The notes under the pieces: generated by a model
The model's database searches: none
What the model was told of the DNA's origin: nothing
The model's input: only the letters and a program-made list of their open reading frames with translations
Program-made: the position numbers and the translations under genes
Part shown: positions 48,542-62,303 of the stretch, piece by piece
Position numbering within the stretch: position 1 is the stretch's first letter
How the letters are laid out: the number at the start of each line of letters is the position of its first letter
Source: Metaphire vulgaris
Lineage: Eukaryota; Annelida; Clitellata; Crassiclitellata; Megascolecidae
Reading direction: 5' to 3'
Assembly (NCBI GenBank): GCA_018105865.1
Contig: CM030868.1
Span: 2,303,356-2,367,355 of the forward strand
Length of the DNA stretch: 64,000 nucleotides

Positions 48542-48695
48542 TTATAATCATCTTTATTTGTGACAAGCACAGCAATAAAAAAGTTTATTTGTTTTTGGTT
48601 GTGTACTACTGGTTGTGTACTACTTTTTTATGCTGTGATTGTCACGAATAAAGATGATTATAAAAAAAGTAGTACACAACCAGTAGTACACAACC
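48542..48695. repeat. two overlapping inverted repeats
   Basis: 48542-48584 pairs with 48622-48663, and 48597-48630 pairs with 48661-48695. The pairs share 48622-48630 and 48661-48663, so both hairpins cannot form fully at once. Confidence 0.85.
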
Positions 48696-49141
48696 AAGGA
48701 AAACACAAATCAACTGAACAAAACTAAATTTAAAAAATAATAAAATAAACCTAATAAGAAACAAATAAACTAAGCACAAACTTTACACAGTACAGCCTCT
48801 GCCCTTAGACAAATTCTAGTAATGCACTGAGCAAAGTACAGTGGCTTATGACTTTGAACTATTATCATTTTTCAAGAACATAAAGACGTTATGATTTATC
48901 GAAGAGTGATCAAACGCTGCAACAAAACCACGCATATCGATTCTTTTGACAATCAACCTCCCTCTCCCCCTCCCACCCCCACCACCCCTCCCACCTCCCC
49001 GAAAAGTCACTCGACGATTTATGCACAGATCCCACGACTGATCCCCCCAGTCCAATAAAGGGGGATCCGCCCTCACTGTCCTATTCGTGGTTACGCCAAA
49101 GGCAATATCTGTCTTAGACTAACAATCTCTCCCCTCCCCAT

Positions 49142-49315
49142 CAGTGGCGGCTCCACCGGGGGAGAGGGGCCCGTGCCCCCTATTGAGTGCCTGGCCCCCC
49201 AGTTGGGACCCTATACTTAACGCTACATACATTAAAAAACAAATGGTTGCCCCCCCATGATTAGAAGTTGCCACCCCAACGGCCCCCCACTTGCCAAATC
49301 CTAGAACCGCCACTA
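49142..49315. mobile_element. CAGTGGCGG-ended MITE
   Basis: CAGTGGCGGCTCCACCGG ... CTAGAACCGCCACTA, nearly the same length and interior as the copy at 42779. Confidence 0.78.
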
Positions 49316-51429
49316 CTCCCCATCCATCACACTTGGACTGCTACCTGCAGTGGGCCTAATGCGTGGCACTTAGAAACGCAAATTGCACTGAACCATTTTC
49401 TAGAGCGCTTTTAATGATAGTTATCTAACAGGAGTAGTCTGGTAATCGTCTTCATCATACATGATCATAGACGTAAACTTTGACCAAAAAGCGAGGGGCC
49501 AACCCCTGTATATCTTTTCCCATCTATAGCCTAGCCTCTCAAAAAGTGGGTCTATAGAGCCCAGCAGCCCAAATGAAAGTTTAACGTCGAATTGTTCGCG
49601 TATTGTCAATGCATTAGGTGCCAGATGGTCGATGAGAACTGTAAGCAGGTGATGTACAATCGGAATTATATTCCCTGGACGATGTAGGCACAGACTCGAA
49701 TCTATACAGGATCTGAAGACATGCACAGATCGGTATGGCATATTTCTACTATTTATGACGTTGTTTGAAACAAATGACTTATGAAAACTGGATTTCATTT
49801 AAAATGTGTGTTGTGTTGGAATTTTATACTGAGAATTATTGTGTTTGGTTTCTTGTATAGAATCAAAGATAACAGCCGCCTGTAGCGGACAAACAGAAGT
49901 TGGAATAGGCCCTAGACTAGAGGACTGTATGAGCGAAAGTGGTTTTCAACACAGGAGAAATCCTACTAAACCACTTAACTAACCACTCACCCACGCAATC
50001 AGTTCATTGCGAAGACTGAAGTCTCATTTACTTATCGAGCGCTTCTAAAACAGGGAGCGCCTCTGAGTAGTAATATAAGAGGCGCTATAGAAGCACTTTA
50101 TTACGTTACATTGCATAATATTGTTCTTTTATTGCAGGGGTCTCCACAGTTTTTTTGGTTTAGCCGGGGGGGCGACACATTCTGAGGATTGCAAGCACAA
50201 GAAATTAAATCGAGTGAAATATATTTAGTACTATTTGAACACGATTCTCATATTTACCGCGGGCCTGACTACAGACCTTGGCGGGCCTCATACGGCCCGC
50301 GGACCGCACTTTGGAGACCTCTGGTTTATTGCACATAGGCCTAAACTGACTGTTTTGCTGTTTAGCGTCGAAAATGCCATAAAAGGAAGTAACGAACAAA
50401 GGAACGACATTGGAACGAAATTATCAAACGCTTTAAGTCGAACAAATTGGTTTCGCTTGTGAACAAATTCTCTTAATACCCCAAGTAGCCAAGTACATGT
50501 ATTTTAGGATCAGGTCTAGCACTTTGAACTTATTAACACAGACAAAAATTGTTAGCCTTTAGCATTTAAACTTCAAATAGAGCCCGATTTAGTGCCAATA
50601 TTGTATAAAATGTACAGAAATCGATTAAATACTGCACTGTATCTGCGTTGTATAATGAGTTGTCGCATTCGCCGAGACGATAGGCCTACAGTAGGATCTA
50701 TATCAGTGTTCAAACATAACGACCATTGGCGTCCGGAGGGGGGTGCAAGGGGGTGCAATTGCACCCCCTGGAAAAATTGTGGGGTTATGAAAAAATAAAA
50801 TTACTCGTTTCTTTCGTCACAAAACCTTGTTTTGCACCCCTCTGGAAATGTTTTTCATTTCTTTCGTCACAAGACCTTATTTTCCACCCCCGGGAAAAAT
50901 TTCTGCGGATACCCATGATAACGACTTGGCAACATGAACTCCAATCATTCAACACAGACCTACATTAATACCATTGTACAGCGACTGTTTAATAGGCCTT
51001 CCATTGGATTTTCTCTCACACGGCGAATCAATTACTGTATAAGCTGAAAGCTAGGAATTGTCTTTGTGTTCTATAAGATTAGGATCTGTCCTACAGTGAA
51101 CCAGATATCTTAATGGACAGATCTTCCCTCCATTGACTTACAAGCCAGTGGCGGTTCCAGGATTTCTTGGTGGGGGATGAAATGAATTCATAGGAAGTTG
51201 GTGGGGGAGTGTGAAAAAGAGGAAACACTCAATAAACTTTACCGAAAAAGGCTGAAAAAGGGAATTTCTCCCCCTGATTTTACTACACTTTTACCGAAAA
51301 ATAGGTTGACAAGGAAAAATGTCATCCGCAGTTCCCCCCCGTAGTTTTACTAGACTATTACAAAAAATAGGTTTCACAAGCGAAAAAGTCCATATCACAA
51401 AATATTCGACAGGACTTTCATTTCATTTC

Positions 51430-51501
<72 letters not shown>

Positions 51502-51894
51502 ACTAGTAGTGAAAGCGCCATATAAATTCAGGTGTTTTTACTCAATTACTTAATTTACAATGACGAAACTATACATATTAGAAATAATTAAATAGTTATG
51601 GCCTGCTGTATTTTCTTCTCCTCTCTTGTTCTACTGTGACGTCAAAGCGCGTTATTTCTAAAGTCACGGAAGAGGCGGAAGTCTTGTGTGTTTTTTAAAA
51701 GGAGAGAATCGATATTTTTGCTTTCGATTAATTAAAATCAATTTCGAAAAGACGTTCAATGCTATAGAATTCCCTCAGAAACAAGTTTTGCTTTTAAAGT
51801 CTGTGCTAAACAACAGAGGACGGCAGCACAATGGCTATGAACTGGTAGGTTGCGTTTTCTCTAGAAGAAGACTTCTCTATTTGGTTAGACGCCA

Positions 51895-52200
51895 GTTTAA
51901 GCAACGTTGAGCGCGGTTAGTACTCGGATGGGTGGCCATCCAGTCGTGGTGCCGCCGGCGGCCAACCAAGCCGTTCAACGCTTGGGCGTCCATAAATTGG
52001 TAGCAGCGTTAAGCTGCGAAGGTAAAACGCGGGTCTGGATAAAGGCTATGGCAAACTACTCTACATTAATGGCGTAAGCGGGTAAGCCATCTGCGTCGCT
52101 GTTTGCCTAAGATACGGAGATCAGCGCCGGACCCTACGCTCGTTCGATTACAAGACTGCATTTACCTATATTTAGATGCTGTAAGGTACTTAGGTTAATA
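51895..52200 (+). mobile_element. 5S-rRNA-headed SINE (SINE3-type)
   Basis: Positions 51898-51940 read AAGCAACGTTGAGCGCGGTT then AGTACTCGGATGGGTGGCC. This is the 3' half of 5S rRNA with the RNA polymerase III internal control region. About 250 bp of unrelated body follow, ending near a GTAAGTAAG tail. Confidence 0.65.
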
Positions 52201-52566
52201 AGTAAGTAAGTGGTACTATTAATACCACTATTACAGTAAGCATTGCAGTTTAACCATACTTAAAAGTTCCGTGTATAAAACTGGCTATTCAAATTCAAAC
52301 AATATAATCTACTTTCAGTATTTAACATGACTACAGATGTAGCCAGGGTTTTTGCTTACGAGCGCATAGTACTGTAAATTTTCCAAAATATCTTCAAATG
52401 CAGAAACGAATAGGTTGCTAGCAGGCTCGACTAGCACACACACACTGCTTGCTACAAAACCTGTGCATTGTGCAGTTTAGGATCAAAGAGTTCAGACTTA
52501 ATATAATATAACAAGGTTTAAAGTGGTTCAGTAGGGTCTGCCCTGTGTGAGGATGACTTCTTGCTC

Positions 52567-52628
<62 letters not shown>

Positions 52629-52847
52629 GTTCTGTGACTTTAAAAAACGAACTTTGAAAAATTGCACCTTCTGCACCTCCTTCCAATCGAAGACCCCTTC
52701 CACCCCGCACTTCCTGGTTCCCACTGAGATACAGTCTTAGTTAGCATCAACTCATTATCAAGATTGAAATACAAATCTTAATATGTTCTGCGAATTTTGA
52801 CTCCACTGAACTACCTACCTATCAAAGTCTGTGTAGCTCTAAGCCTG

Positions 52848-52945
<98 letters not shown>

Positions 52946-53094
52946 GTCATCATAATCGTTGTCGTCACCTTCATCATCGTCATCATCATCATCGTCTTCG
53001 TCGTAATCATCATCAGAGCCGTAGCCAGGAATTTGGTTGGGGGTGTAAATTTGGGAGGCATATATTGTTATATATTATATATTATACTGCATGC

Positions 53095-53134
<40 letters not shown>

Positions 53135-53397
53135 TGTATTATATATGCTGATTTTCGGGGGTATATATACCGATATGCCCCCACCCCACGTCGCTACGCC
53201 CCTGGTCATCATCATCATAATCAGCTTTGAACTTCTATAGCGCCATTTTAGTTATGTCATTGTCATCAGTCGATGGTCGCTGCTGGATTTGAATCGTAGT
53301 CTCCCTCCCCCCTCCACCGTCAAATCCAAGAAGTCATATCCGATTTCCTCTCGGTGTGTATGTGTGTGTATGTGTATGTGTGTTTGCGTGTGTGTAG

Positions 53398-53544
53398 CTC
53401 TGTGGAGAGTCGCTACTGTCAGGGCGTGATTCCGGTTCCGCCCGATCTGTCCACGCTGATTCCGTGTCGTCCGGACATGTCCACCCGTCTCTGTCCGTCA
53501 GACATGAAGAACTTCTGCGTCCGGAACTACTACAACATGGCCAA
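53398..53544 (+). CDS. tektin exon 1 of the visible set: N-terminal segment
   Basis: It encodes YCQGVIPVPPDLSTLIPCRP then MKNFCVRNYYNMAK, a Pro/Cys-containing non-coiled segment. Phase 2 in and out. The acceptor is the end of a (TG)n tract (GTGTGTGTAG). The frame is also open upstream through the TG repeat to an ATG at 53360, so this could be a first exon or could be spliced to the Cys-rich exons at 45.8-47.5 kb. Confidence 0.65.
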
Positions 53545-54811
53545 GTGAGTATTATATTAGGCTATTATTAACCCCTTAACTGCATGGGGACCCCGGATAT
53601 ATATATCCGTTCATTTTACATTGAGTTACAGTTAAATACACGGTTAAGGGGTTAAGGAGAGCAGGACCACACATCGAATATGCAAAAATCGAACTCACAC
53701 CAAGGTACGACACTGCCTGGATCGACAACCTTGACCACCACGGATTACGGACTATGGATTTCATCCAAATTGAGCGCTCGTGAATAAGCCGGTGCACTGC
53801 ACCATGCTTCGGAAAGCGCTATAGAAATGCCTTTTTACTTACTTACTTACTTATTTGTCTCGTTGAAAAGTCATTGTAATAGGGGCCTGTTAGATTCAGG
53901 TGTTGATGTTTATTAATTGGTGCACATTTTCTGACTAAATAGCGGCATATCGTCCATCATCATATACCCCCCCTCAATTGATACGATTTCTCACCCATTT
54001 TGACTCCCCCCCAGTGTGGGAGAAGACTTCCCATTTCACAACCTTCGAGCGCCAGTAGCCTATCACTTGCAACCATCCACTCAGCGATGGCGGCTCCAGG
54101 ATTTGGCAAGTGGGGATGGGGCGTTGCAATGGGATGGCAACTTCTAAGCACGCAGTAGGAGCAACTATTTCTTTCCAGAAAGCAGCACATGCAAGAAAGA
54201 ATATCACCATCGATAGGAGGCCGCTGGGGGAGGGGAGAGCATTCTATAGGGGGGCCGCTTCTGCCCCTCAGAACGAATTGACCAGTGGCGTATTTAGAAT
54301 TTTGGTAAGGGGGTCAGCCCATGGCGAGCGCGAAGCGCGAACCTATAATGGGGGTCTGAGGACAGGCTAGGCCAAGACCAAAGGGGGGCCATGGCCCAAA
54401 TGGCCCAATGGTAAATACGCCACTGGAATTGACAATAATAAACAACTTACTTCTGCTGAGTCAGCGACAGGGATATTTTTACACCCCCTAACACCCTCCC
54501 TCGAACCCCCCCCCCCAATTTGAGGCCAACACCCCCCAAATGGTAATGTGACAATGGTATGCATACAAAATGCATAGGCCTACTAATTAGCTCCGGACAC
54601 CCCACCCCCAATTTGAGGTCGACACCCCCTAAATTCACAATCCTATATAAAAGATCCCTGGTCAACGACTCACCGAAGATGACTTCTCGAACCCGGCACA
54701 CGTGAAACACGAACCGCGATTAATTATTATAGTCCTGTTGACGTGACAATTTTTGACGCTGGTGTGACTTCTACCACTCGCGGAAGAATTATATTATCAT
54801 TTATTTATTTG

Positions 54812-54880
<69 letters not shown>

Positions 54881-56014
54881 AAGGGATGGGCAGGTCGTAC
54901 AAAATCTTTTCGTCGTATAACAAAGCCGTACAGGCCCCTTGTGTATCGATGTGCCCTTTGGCAGAGGCGGAGTGTACAGCCGATACACAGAGGGCGACTG
55001 GGACACGAGCAACAAGAACTACTTCTACTTGGCCGACAAGGAGCGCAGCGCGGCCGAGAGACTGAGGGCCGATACCTGGCAGCTGGTCGTCGGTGCCGAA
55101 GACAGGACCAGAAATCGTCAGGCGAATAACACCAAGAAACTCGGTAGAGACACGGCTTGCAGTAAAAAAAAATTAAATAAAAATTAATCCCCGTTAAAAC
55201 CTATCCGCATTTCAGAACAGTAAAAAATTAATAATAAACCCCCGTTAAAACCTATCCGCATTTCAGAACAAAATTAGAAACCCATCTTTTTGATCCGGTT
55301 TATCCACCGTATATACCTGGAGGTTCTCCGGTCGGATATCCTGGATCTGACCAGGATCTCGTGATCTTTGGTGTGCATCGGTTGATGCTTCTGAGCATTG
55401 TCAAGTGGCGCTATAGAAGTTTAAGATTAGATTAGATTAGGAGGGAGGAAAAGGATCATATATTAATATGAATGATGTTGGCATTATGAGTTTGGTACAT
55501 TAACGTGAAGACCGCTTTGTAGTAGAATAAGAATAATAATGATGATGATAATAATAATAAAAGTAATAATAATAATAATAATAACAATAACAATGTTAAT
55601 AACATAAATAGCGCAATTTAGAGTGGTTGGGGAGGCATTATAATTATATAGCTGGAGTGAAAACCCCCATAATTACTCTCTGCCAGTGTTTTATTCAGAC
55701 TCCAGGCCTTGGGGGAGGAATTGACTTTTGGCTGGAGGAGAATAGACACACTTCAAAGCACAAATTTGTGTCGGTGCTGGGATTTAGGGGGCGGGGGTGG
55801 TTTGGAGGAGAAAATTTCTCTCTATCATGCCTGTTTAAAGCACTGTTCTGAGCATTTCATAACCCAGTTTTCCTAGATAACTTTTTAATCCGTGCGTTGT
55901 TCCAACGGCAGCTGTCTTCATTCCGTCCAAACTGTTCCATAGATCCACTTCTCTAGCACTAAAAAGCGCATTTTCTATGATATCATCCTATTATTAATTT
56001 ATATTATCATATCG

Positions 56015-56067
<53 letters not shown>

Positions 56068-56094
56068 GTACTGTAGTAGTAGTAGTAGTAGTAA

Positions 56095-56150
<56 letters not shown>

Positions 56151-57355
56151 TCAACTGCTTAACTGTTTCCAGGCGATCGAACTCACGACATTTCGTTCTG
56201 GAAAGGTGAACTGCTGGCCGAAATAAGCCGCATGGAAACGGAACAGGTCAACCTACAGGTAAATTACCTGTAGGTAGTTAATTGCCCCATTGAAATCCCA
56301 CCCGATCTGACCCCCAGCCGCTGCGCAGTGACCTTGGGCAAGCTGTCCACCCCTTAACTGCCCCCAGCATGTGCGATTCTTCACTTCGTGGAATGACAAC
56401 GTGCGCCAATAAGCATGTAATAACAACAAAAATAATTTGGGACCATTGGGGGAGGGGAGTGAGTGGGGGCACGAGGGGCCTGTCGGATCGGAACCGGTCG
56501 TGAGGTTCGCCGAAAACCGGCGAGTGATTTGGGGGTGGGGCCCGTGGAGGAGAGGTAGAATTGAATCGAGAAGAAAATTTAAAGGAAAATGTCGAAACCC
56601 CCTCCCCAATTTTAAAATCTTGGCTACGCCACGGATGCGAACCCTTGTGCTCGATAATAATAATTATAAATAGAACGACGTCTATAGGCCTATAGGGAGA
56701 AGGACCTAGAATTAGCGATTGTGTGTTGCTGCGTGCGCAGGAGCATCGGAGGGTGGTGGAAAAGGCGTTGGCCGACAGCCAGATCCCCCTCGCCCTGTCC
56801 GAGGAAAGTCTTCTGCAGAGAGAGAAGAGAACGGGAATCGACCAGGTCCACGACGAAGTGGAAAGACTGCTGTCGAAGGTTGCGTTAACAGCTATAATAA
56901 TAATTTTAAAAAGTTAATAATAATAATAACTAATAGAAATAATAATAGTATAATTTTAAAAAGTTAATAATAATAATAACTAATAGAAATAATAATAGTA
57001 ATAATAATAACGTTGAAGCGACCATCTACTGATTCTAAATGCACCGATATAATGGCGCTATAGAAGTTTTATGACGTCACATGCAATACAATCAGTGTTT
57101 TATGATTTTCCATTAATTTTTCCAGGCGCTTAGGGGAAAAATTGACTTGGCTGGAGGAGAAGAGACACAGTTCAATGCAAAAATTTGTGCCAATGCTGAA
57201 ATCGGGGTTGAGGGTTTTTGGGTATGGGGAAATCTTCCCCTAACAGGCCTGGTTAAAACACTGAATACAGCCTAAATGTGACGGCAGGTGTTGGTGATTA
57301 GCTTTCAAAAACATTCGACCAAATTGCAAATTACTACTACTACTGCTACTACTAC

Positions 57356-57406
<51 letters not shown>

Positions 57407-58077
57407 TGTTTTGCCCGCGCTTTGACGATCTACTTTTCCTGTTCACGTTTTTTGTTTGACTCGTATTATTAAAGGAAATTCTGACCATCAAGAAATGCCA
57501 GGACGTGATGAAGAAAATGATCGAGAGAATGAAAATCCAGCAACAGTCAGTGAACCGACAAGCAATCTGACAAACGTAACGTTATCTAATCTTCAACTTC
57601 TATAGCGCCTCTTCATAATGTACAGAAACCTTAATGAAGGATGTCGGTCTGAAGAATCGGTAAGTCAAACTCGGATGCATCGTCGGCCGTGAATAAACAC
57701 TACAGGTAAATGGCACCAAGAAAACACCTATACAGGTAGAATGATAATTAATTTATTGATGAAGATGATGACAGTGGCGTAGTCAGGGGGTTGGGGGTTA
57801 AAACTCTCCCTGGATGCCGACGAATTTTTAAAAAGTGTGTTTCCATACATTTTTTATTTTCGGACGCAGTTTTAGGGGGTCAACCCCCATGACTGGCCAT
57901 CCAAAATAAGTTCTAAGTGCTATTATTTGCTATAGCATGTAGCGATGTTAGGTGACGACCTTCTTTGCTTGTCAGCACATCAGAAAGGGGAAAAGTACAA
58001 GAGGAAACAGCATGACGAGGACCTTTTTTGCTTGTCAAGATCCCTTCCGATCCCTTGCGGAAATCCTGGCTACGCCA

Positions 58078-58111
<34 letters not shown>

Positions 58112-58688
58112 GCGATGAAGATGATGATTATGATGGGTTGGTTAATCTCTGTCGCCGTATCCGGTGTAACTCCAGGTTGAATCGCGCCGCTCTGCACCTC
58201 TGCGACCAGGACGTCCAGGACAAGCACCACGCCCAGGGACTCGACGACCGAGCCCATCAGCTGCGCAACTCCTCCTACTGCATCGGTCTCCAGCACGGCA
58301 TCGAAACCATCGACAACACGTACGCACAGCCGCACGAACGAACAACTACCACCCCCACCCCCCCGACCGCTTATAGCGCCGTTTAGGCGATACCGGACGG
58401 ATATGGGGCCGTCCATTAATTACGTCAACAATCTTTGGGAAATTTTTGCCCCCTTGTGTCAACAACTGTCAAACTTTCACTGACTCCTCTATAATTATGC
58501 CAAAAACTGTTGAGCCCCCCTCTCTAAGATCAGTGACGGGTACCCCTAAACAGTTTTGAAGGTTATTGTTTGTTTGCACTCAATAGTAACGCAGTCTAAC
58601 AAACTATAATAATAATAATTATTATTATTATGAATATTTTCAAACGAAACGCTAATTTTGACATTGGAAAGACTTCATGCCTACACAC

Positions 58689-58734
<46 letters not shown>

Positions 58735-59533
58735 TGATGTTAAGTGGTTTAGGAGGCTAAGTAAGCCTGTATGAAAACCACTGTGAATGCCCTCCGCGTC
58801 TAAATGCTCACCGCGTCCAAATAATAATAATAATTACTAGCGTCGCCACGGGGCGAAATGGGGCAACTGCCTCCTCCTCCCCAACCTGCCCCAGACCACC
58901 TACCAGATTCGCGCAAATCCGGTGAGAAAGTTTTCTGTGGAGGTGAGTGAGTGGTGGGTAAGGAATCTGACACGTTAGCTCCTTTTGCCCTCCAACCAAA
59001 AATTCTTGGCGACGCCACTGCCTAGTAGTCAAGTTTTTTTTTTTAAAATTAGGGCACTATCTGTTGTATATCAAAAGTGCTTGGCATTCAGAATTTTGCC
59101 AGTGGTATTCTCTATTGCTTATATTGGACATTTTTACGCTACAGAGAATGGTATTGGCAGACGTGTGAATGGCTAGCACTTTTGACAGGCAAGTGAAGAG
59201 GCCCTAGTAACATTAGCGTCGCCACGGGGGGAGGGCAAATGGGGGCAACTGCCCCCCAACCTGCCCCAGACCACCTACCAGATTCGCGCAAATCCGGTGA
59301 GATAGTTTTCTGTGGAGGGGGAGTGAGGGGTGGGTAAGGAATCTGACACGCTAGCCCCTTTTGCCCCCAACCAAATATTCCTGGCGACGCCACTGCTAAC
59401 AGTCCTTATGCCCGCTGTCGCAGTGGTCTCGTCTTACAGTGGTTTTCACACTTGAGCTTCTTCCTAAACCACTTAAAATCACATTATTATTATTAATAAT
59501 ATTATTATTATTCAAAAATAACTACTAACATTA

Positions 59534-59564
<31 letters not shown>

Positions 59565-59659
59565 CTATTACGCGAAAGTTCAACGGAAGGCGACAGCGTT
59601 AAATCTCTGGAGTGTCACCGATATTCGTTGCAGGAGAAAGGATGTCTCTCTTTCATCTC

Positions 59660-59744
<85 letters not shown>

Positions 59745-60735
59745 GGTGTTGTTGTTGTTGTTATTATTATTGTACTGTATGTGCAGAATCAGTGATCAGG
59801 AGTCGTGGCTGAGGGCGACGAAGGACAACATCGAGCGTTGCCAGAGGGAGAGGGAGTGCTCGGAAAGAGTGCGCGGCAAGGTCGATAGCTACCTGAGGGC
59901 GTGCGCCAACGAGATGTGCGCCGCCTTCAACGCCGTTAACGTGGCTCTGGCGGCCAAGATCAGCGAGACTATGGCTCTCAAAGACAAGCTACAAGAACAC
60001 ATGCAGAAGGTGAAAAAGATGATCGACTACGCGCAAAAATACCAGGGCCGTCATTTCATTGGTTTATTTCCGGGGTGGGGTGAGGTGGGGGTGGGGCAAG
60101 ACTTTCGACTGCAAGTCAGGCAGTATTTTAAAAAATACCTATGCAGTATGCAAATTGGCTTTTTCCATAGTACATGCTACATACGATACTACATAGTGCA
60201 TACCATAGTTTGGAATAAAATTATAAAAACAATTGAGAGCACAATAAATTTAAAAACACAAAAATTCGCGAAAATTTTCCCTCCTAAAATCAGCGGGGAG
60301 GGGGCAACGGCCCACTCTACACCCCCAAATAACGTCTCTGAAAAATGCCCTAGGGGACAATCGCCGACCCCCTCTCTCTCCCCAAATTGAAATCGGTCAA
60401 AATCGAGAACCACATCTTCTTCCAATGAACTGAGGGAAAATAAATCCAGATTTGAAACTCATTTCTTTTCCAGTTGGTTTTGCCTCCATAGTTTAACCAT
60501 CCTGATCTTCTCTATGCGCTCTGAAATTGCTATGATCTTTGTCAGAAGGATATATAGTATCATCAAACGAAACTTATGAGTATTATAAATGGCGCTATAA
60601 AAGTGCATGTTTATTATTAATTATTACTATTATTAATGATTACTGCTGTTGAACTAAGTAGGCCTACAGTCGAACTCTGCTAAGACCGCATTCAAGGGCG
60701 TCGTTCAAGTGACGCGCTGTTAAAAATGATATTAT

Positions 60736-60802
<67 letters not shown>

Positions 60803-61422
60803 GAAAAGAATAGGGGGGAACCCCGCCCGCTTTCACACCAGGATGGCCTAACACTAGTCCGCTTGGTTCGTCCTCGCCGTAGAAGACGAGGAGCCGTATG
60901 ATCTGTATCGGTTTTAAACCCTAAATTATTAACCCCTTAACTGGGAACGTCATATATATATACGTCCATTTTACATTGAGTTACAGTTAAATACACAGTT
61001 AAGGGGTTAATGAAACCAAGGCACAGGTTCGAAACACGGTTTGTATTGTTAGAGATCATATAAGAAATAAAATCTGACCGGTTATATGACAAGTTCGACT
61101 GTAGCACCAACCGTTCCATCGCGACACGAAACGATCCTAACAAACGGAAAATCAACTTCTAAATCTAAACCTCAACTAAATCGACGACCAGAGTTAACTC
61201 ACGACTGCTGATCTTGATCACCAAACAAAACTCTTATCCCTAAATACAATCTTACACAGAAAACCCGCAGACCCACCCACGTGTCTGCCCTCTCGCGATC
61301 GACGCAACAAGACCCAGTCTTGCCCCTTTCTTCCTGTCCCGACCCAAAAACGACCCTAGCGCCACCCTGTCGAATCCCTCGTTCCGGCAATGGCGCCACC
61401 TACCGAATCCCCAGGGTCGTTT

Positions 61423-61474
<52 letters not shown>

Positions 61475-61515
61475 GCTACTGCTGCTGCTACTACTACTGC
61501 TGCTACTGCACTGCT

Positions 61516-61546
<31 letters not shown>

Positions 61547-61882
61547 CTACTACTGCTGCTGCTGCTACTGCCACTGCTGCTGCTGCTGCTGCTGCCACTG
61601 CTGCCACCACTGCACCACTGCTGCACCACCACTGCCACCACCACCACCACCACCACCACCACCACCACCACCACCACTGCTGCTGCTGCTGCTGCCACTG
61701 CCACTGCACCACCACCACCACCACCACCTGCTGCTGCTGCTGCTGCACCACCTGCTGCACCTGCTGCTGCCACCTGCACCACCACCACCACCACCACCTG
61801 CACCTGCTGCTGCTGCACCACCTGCTGCACCACCACCACCACCACCACCACCTGCTGCACCACACCACCTGCTGCTGCTGCC

Positions 61883-61964
<82 letters not shown>

Positions 61965-61972
61965 CTGCTGCA

Positions 61973-62015
<43 letters not shown>

Positions 62016-62244
62016 CTGCTGCTGCTGCTGCTGCTGCACCACCACCACCACCACTGCACCACAACAACAACAACTGCTGCTGCTGCTGCTACCACTGCCA
62101 CCACTACTGCTGCTGCTACAGCTGGTTCTGCTACCACTACAACTGCTACTGCTGCTGCTACCACTGCACTACTACTACTACTACTACTACTACTGCTACT
62201 ACTACTACTACCACCACTACCACTACTACTACTACTACTACTAC

Positions 62245-62303
<59 letters not shown>

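Larger units (their letters stand above)
47478..53397. other. 5.9-kb intron or intergenic gap before the tektin N-terminal exon
   Basis: It holds MITEs (47493-47826, 48191-48385, 49142-49315), paired palindromes (48542-48695), (TAG)n at 51428-51502, a 5S-headed SINE (51895-52200), (TAA)n at 52569-52627, (ATC)n at 52848-52990 and a TIR element (53012-53205). I saw no additional exon. Confidence 0.6.
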
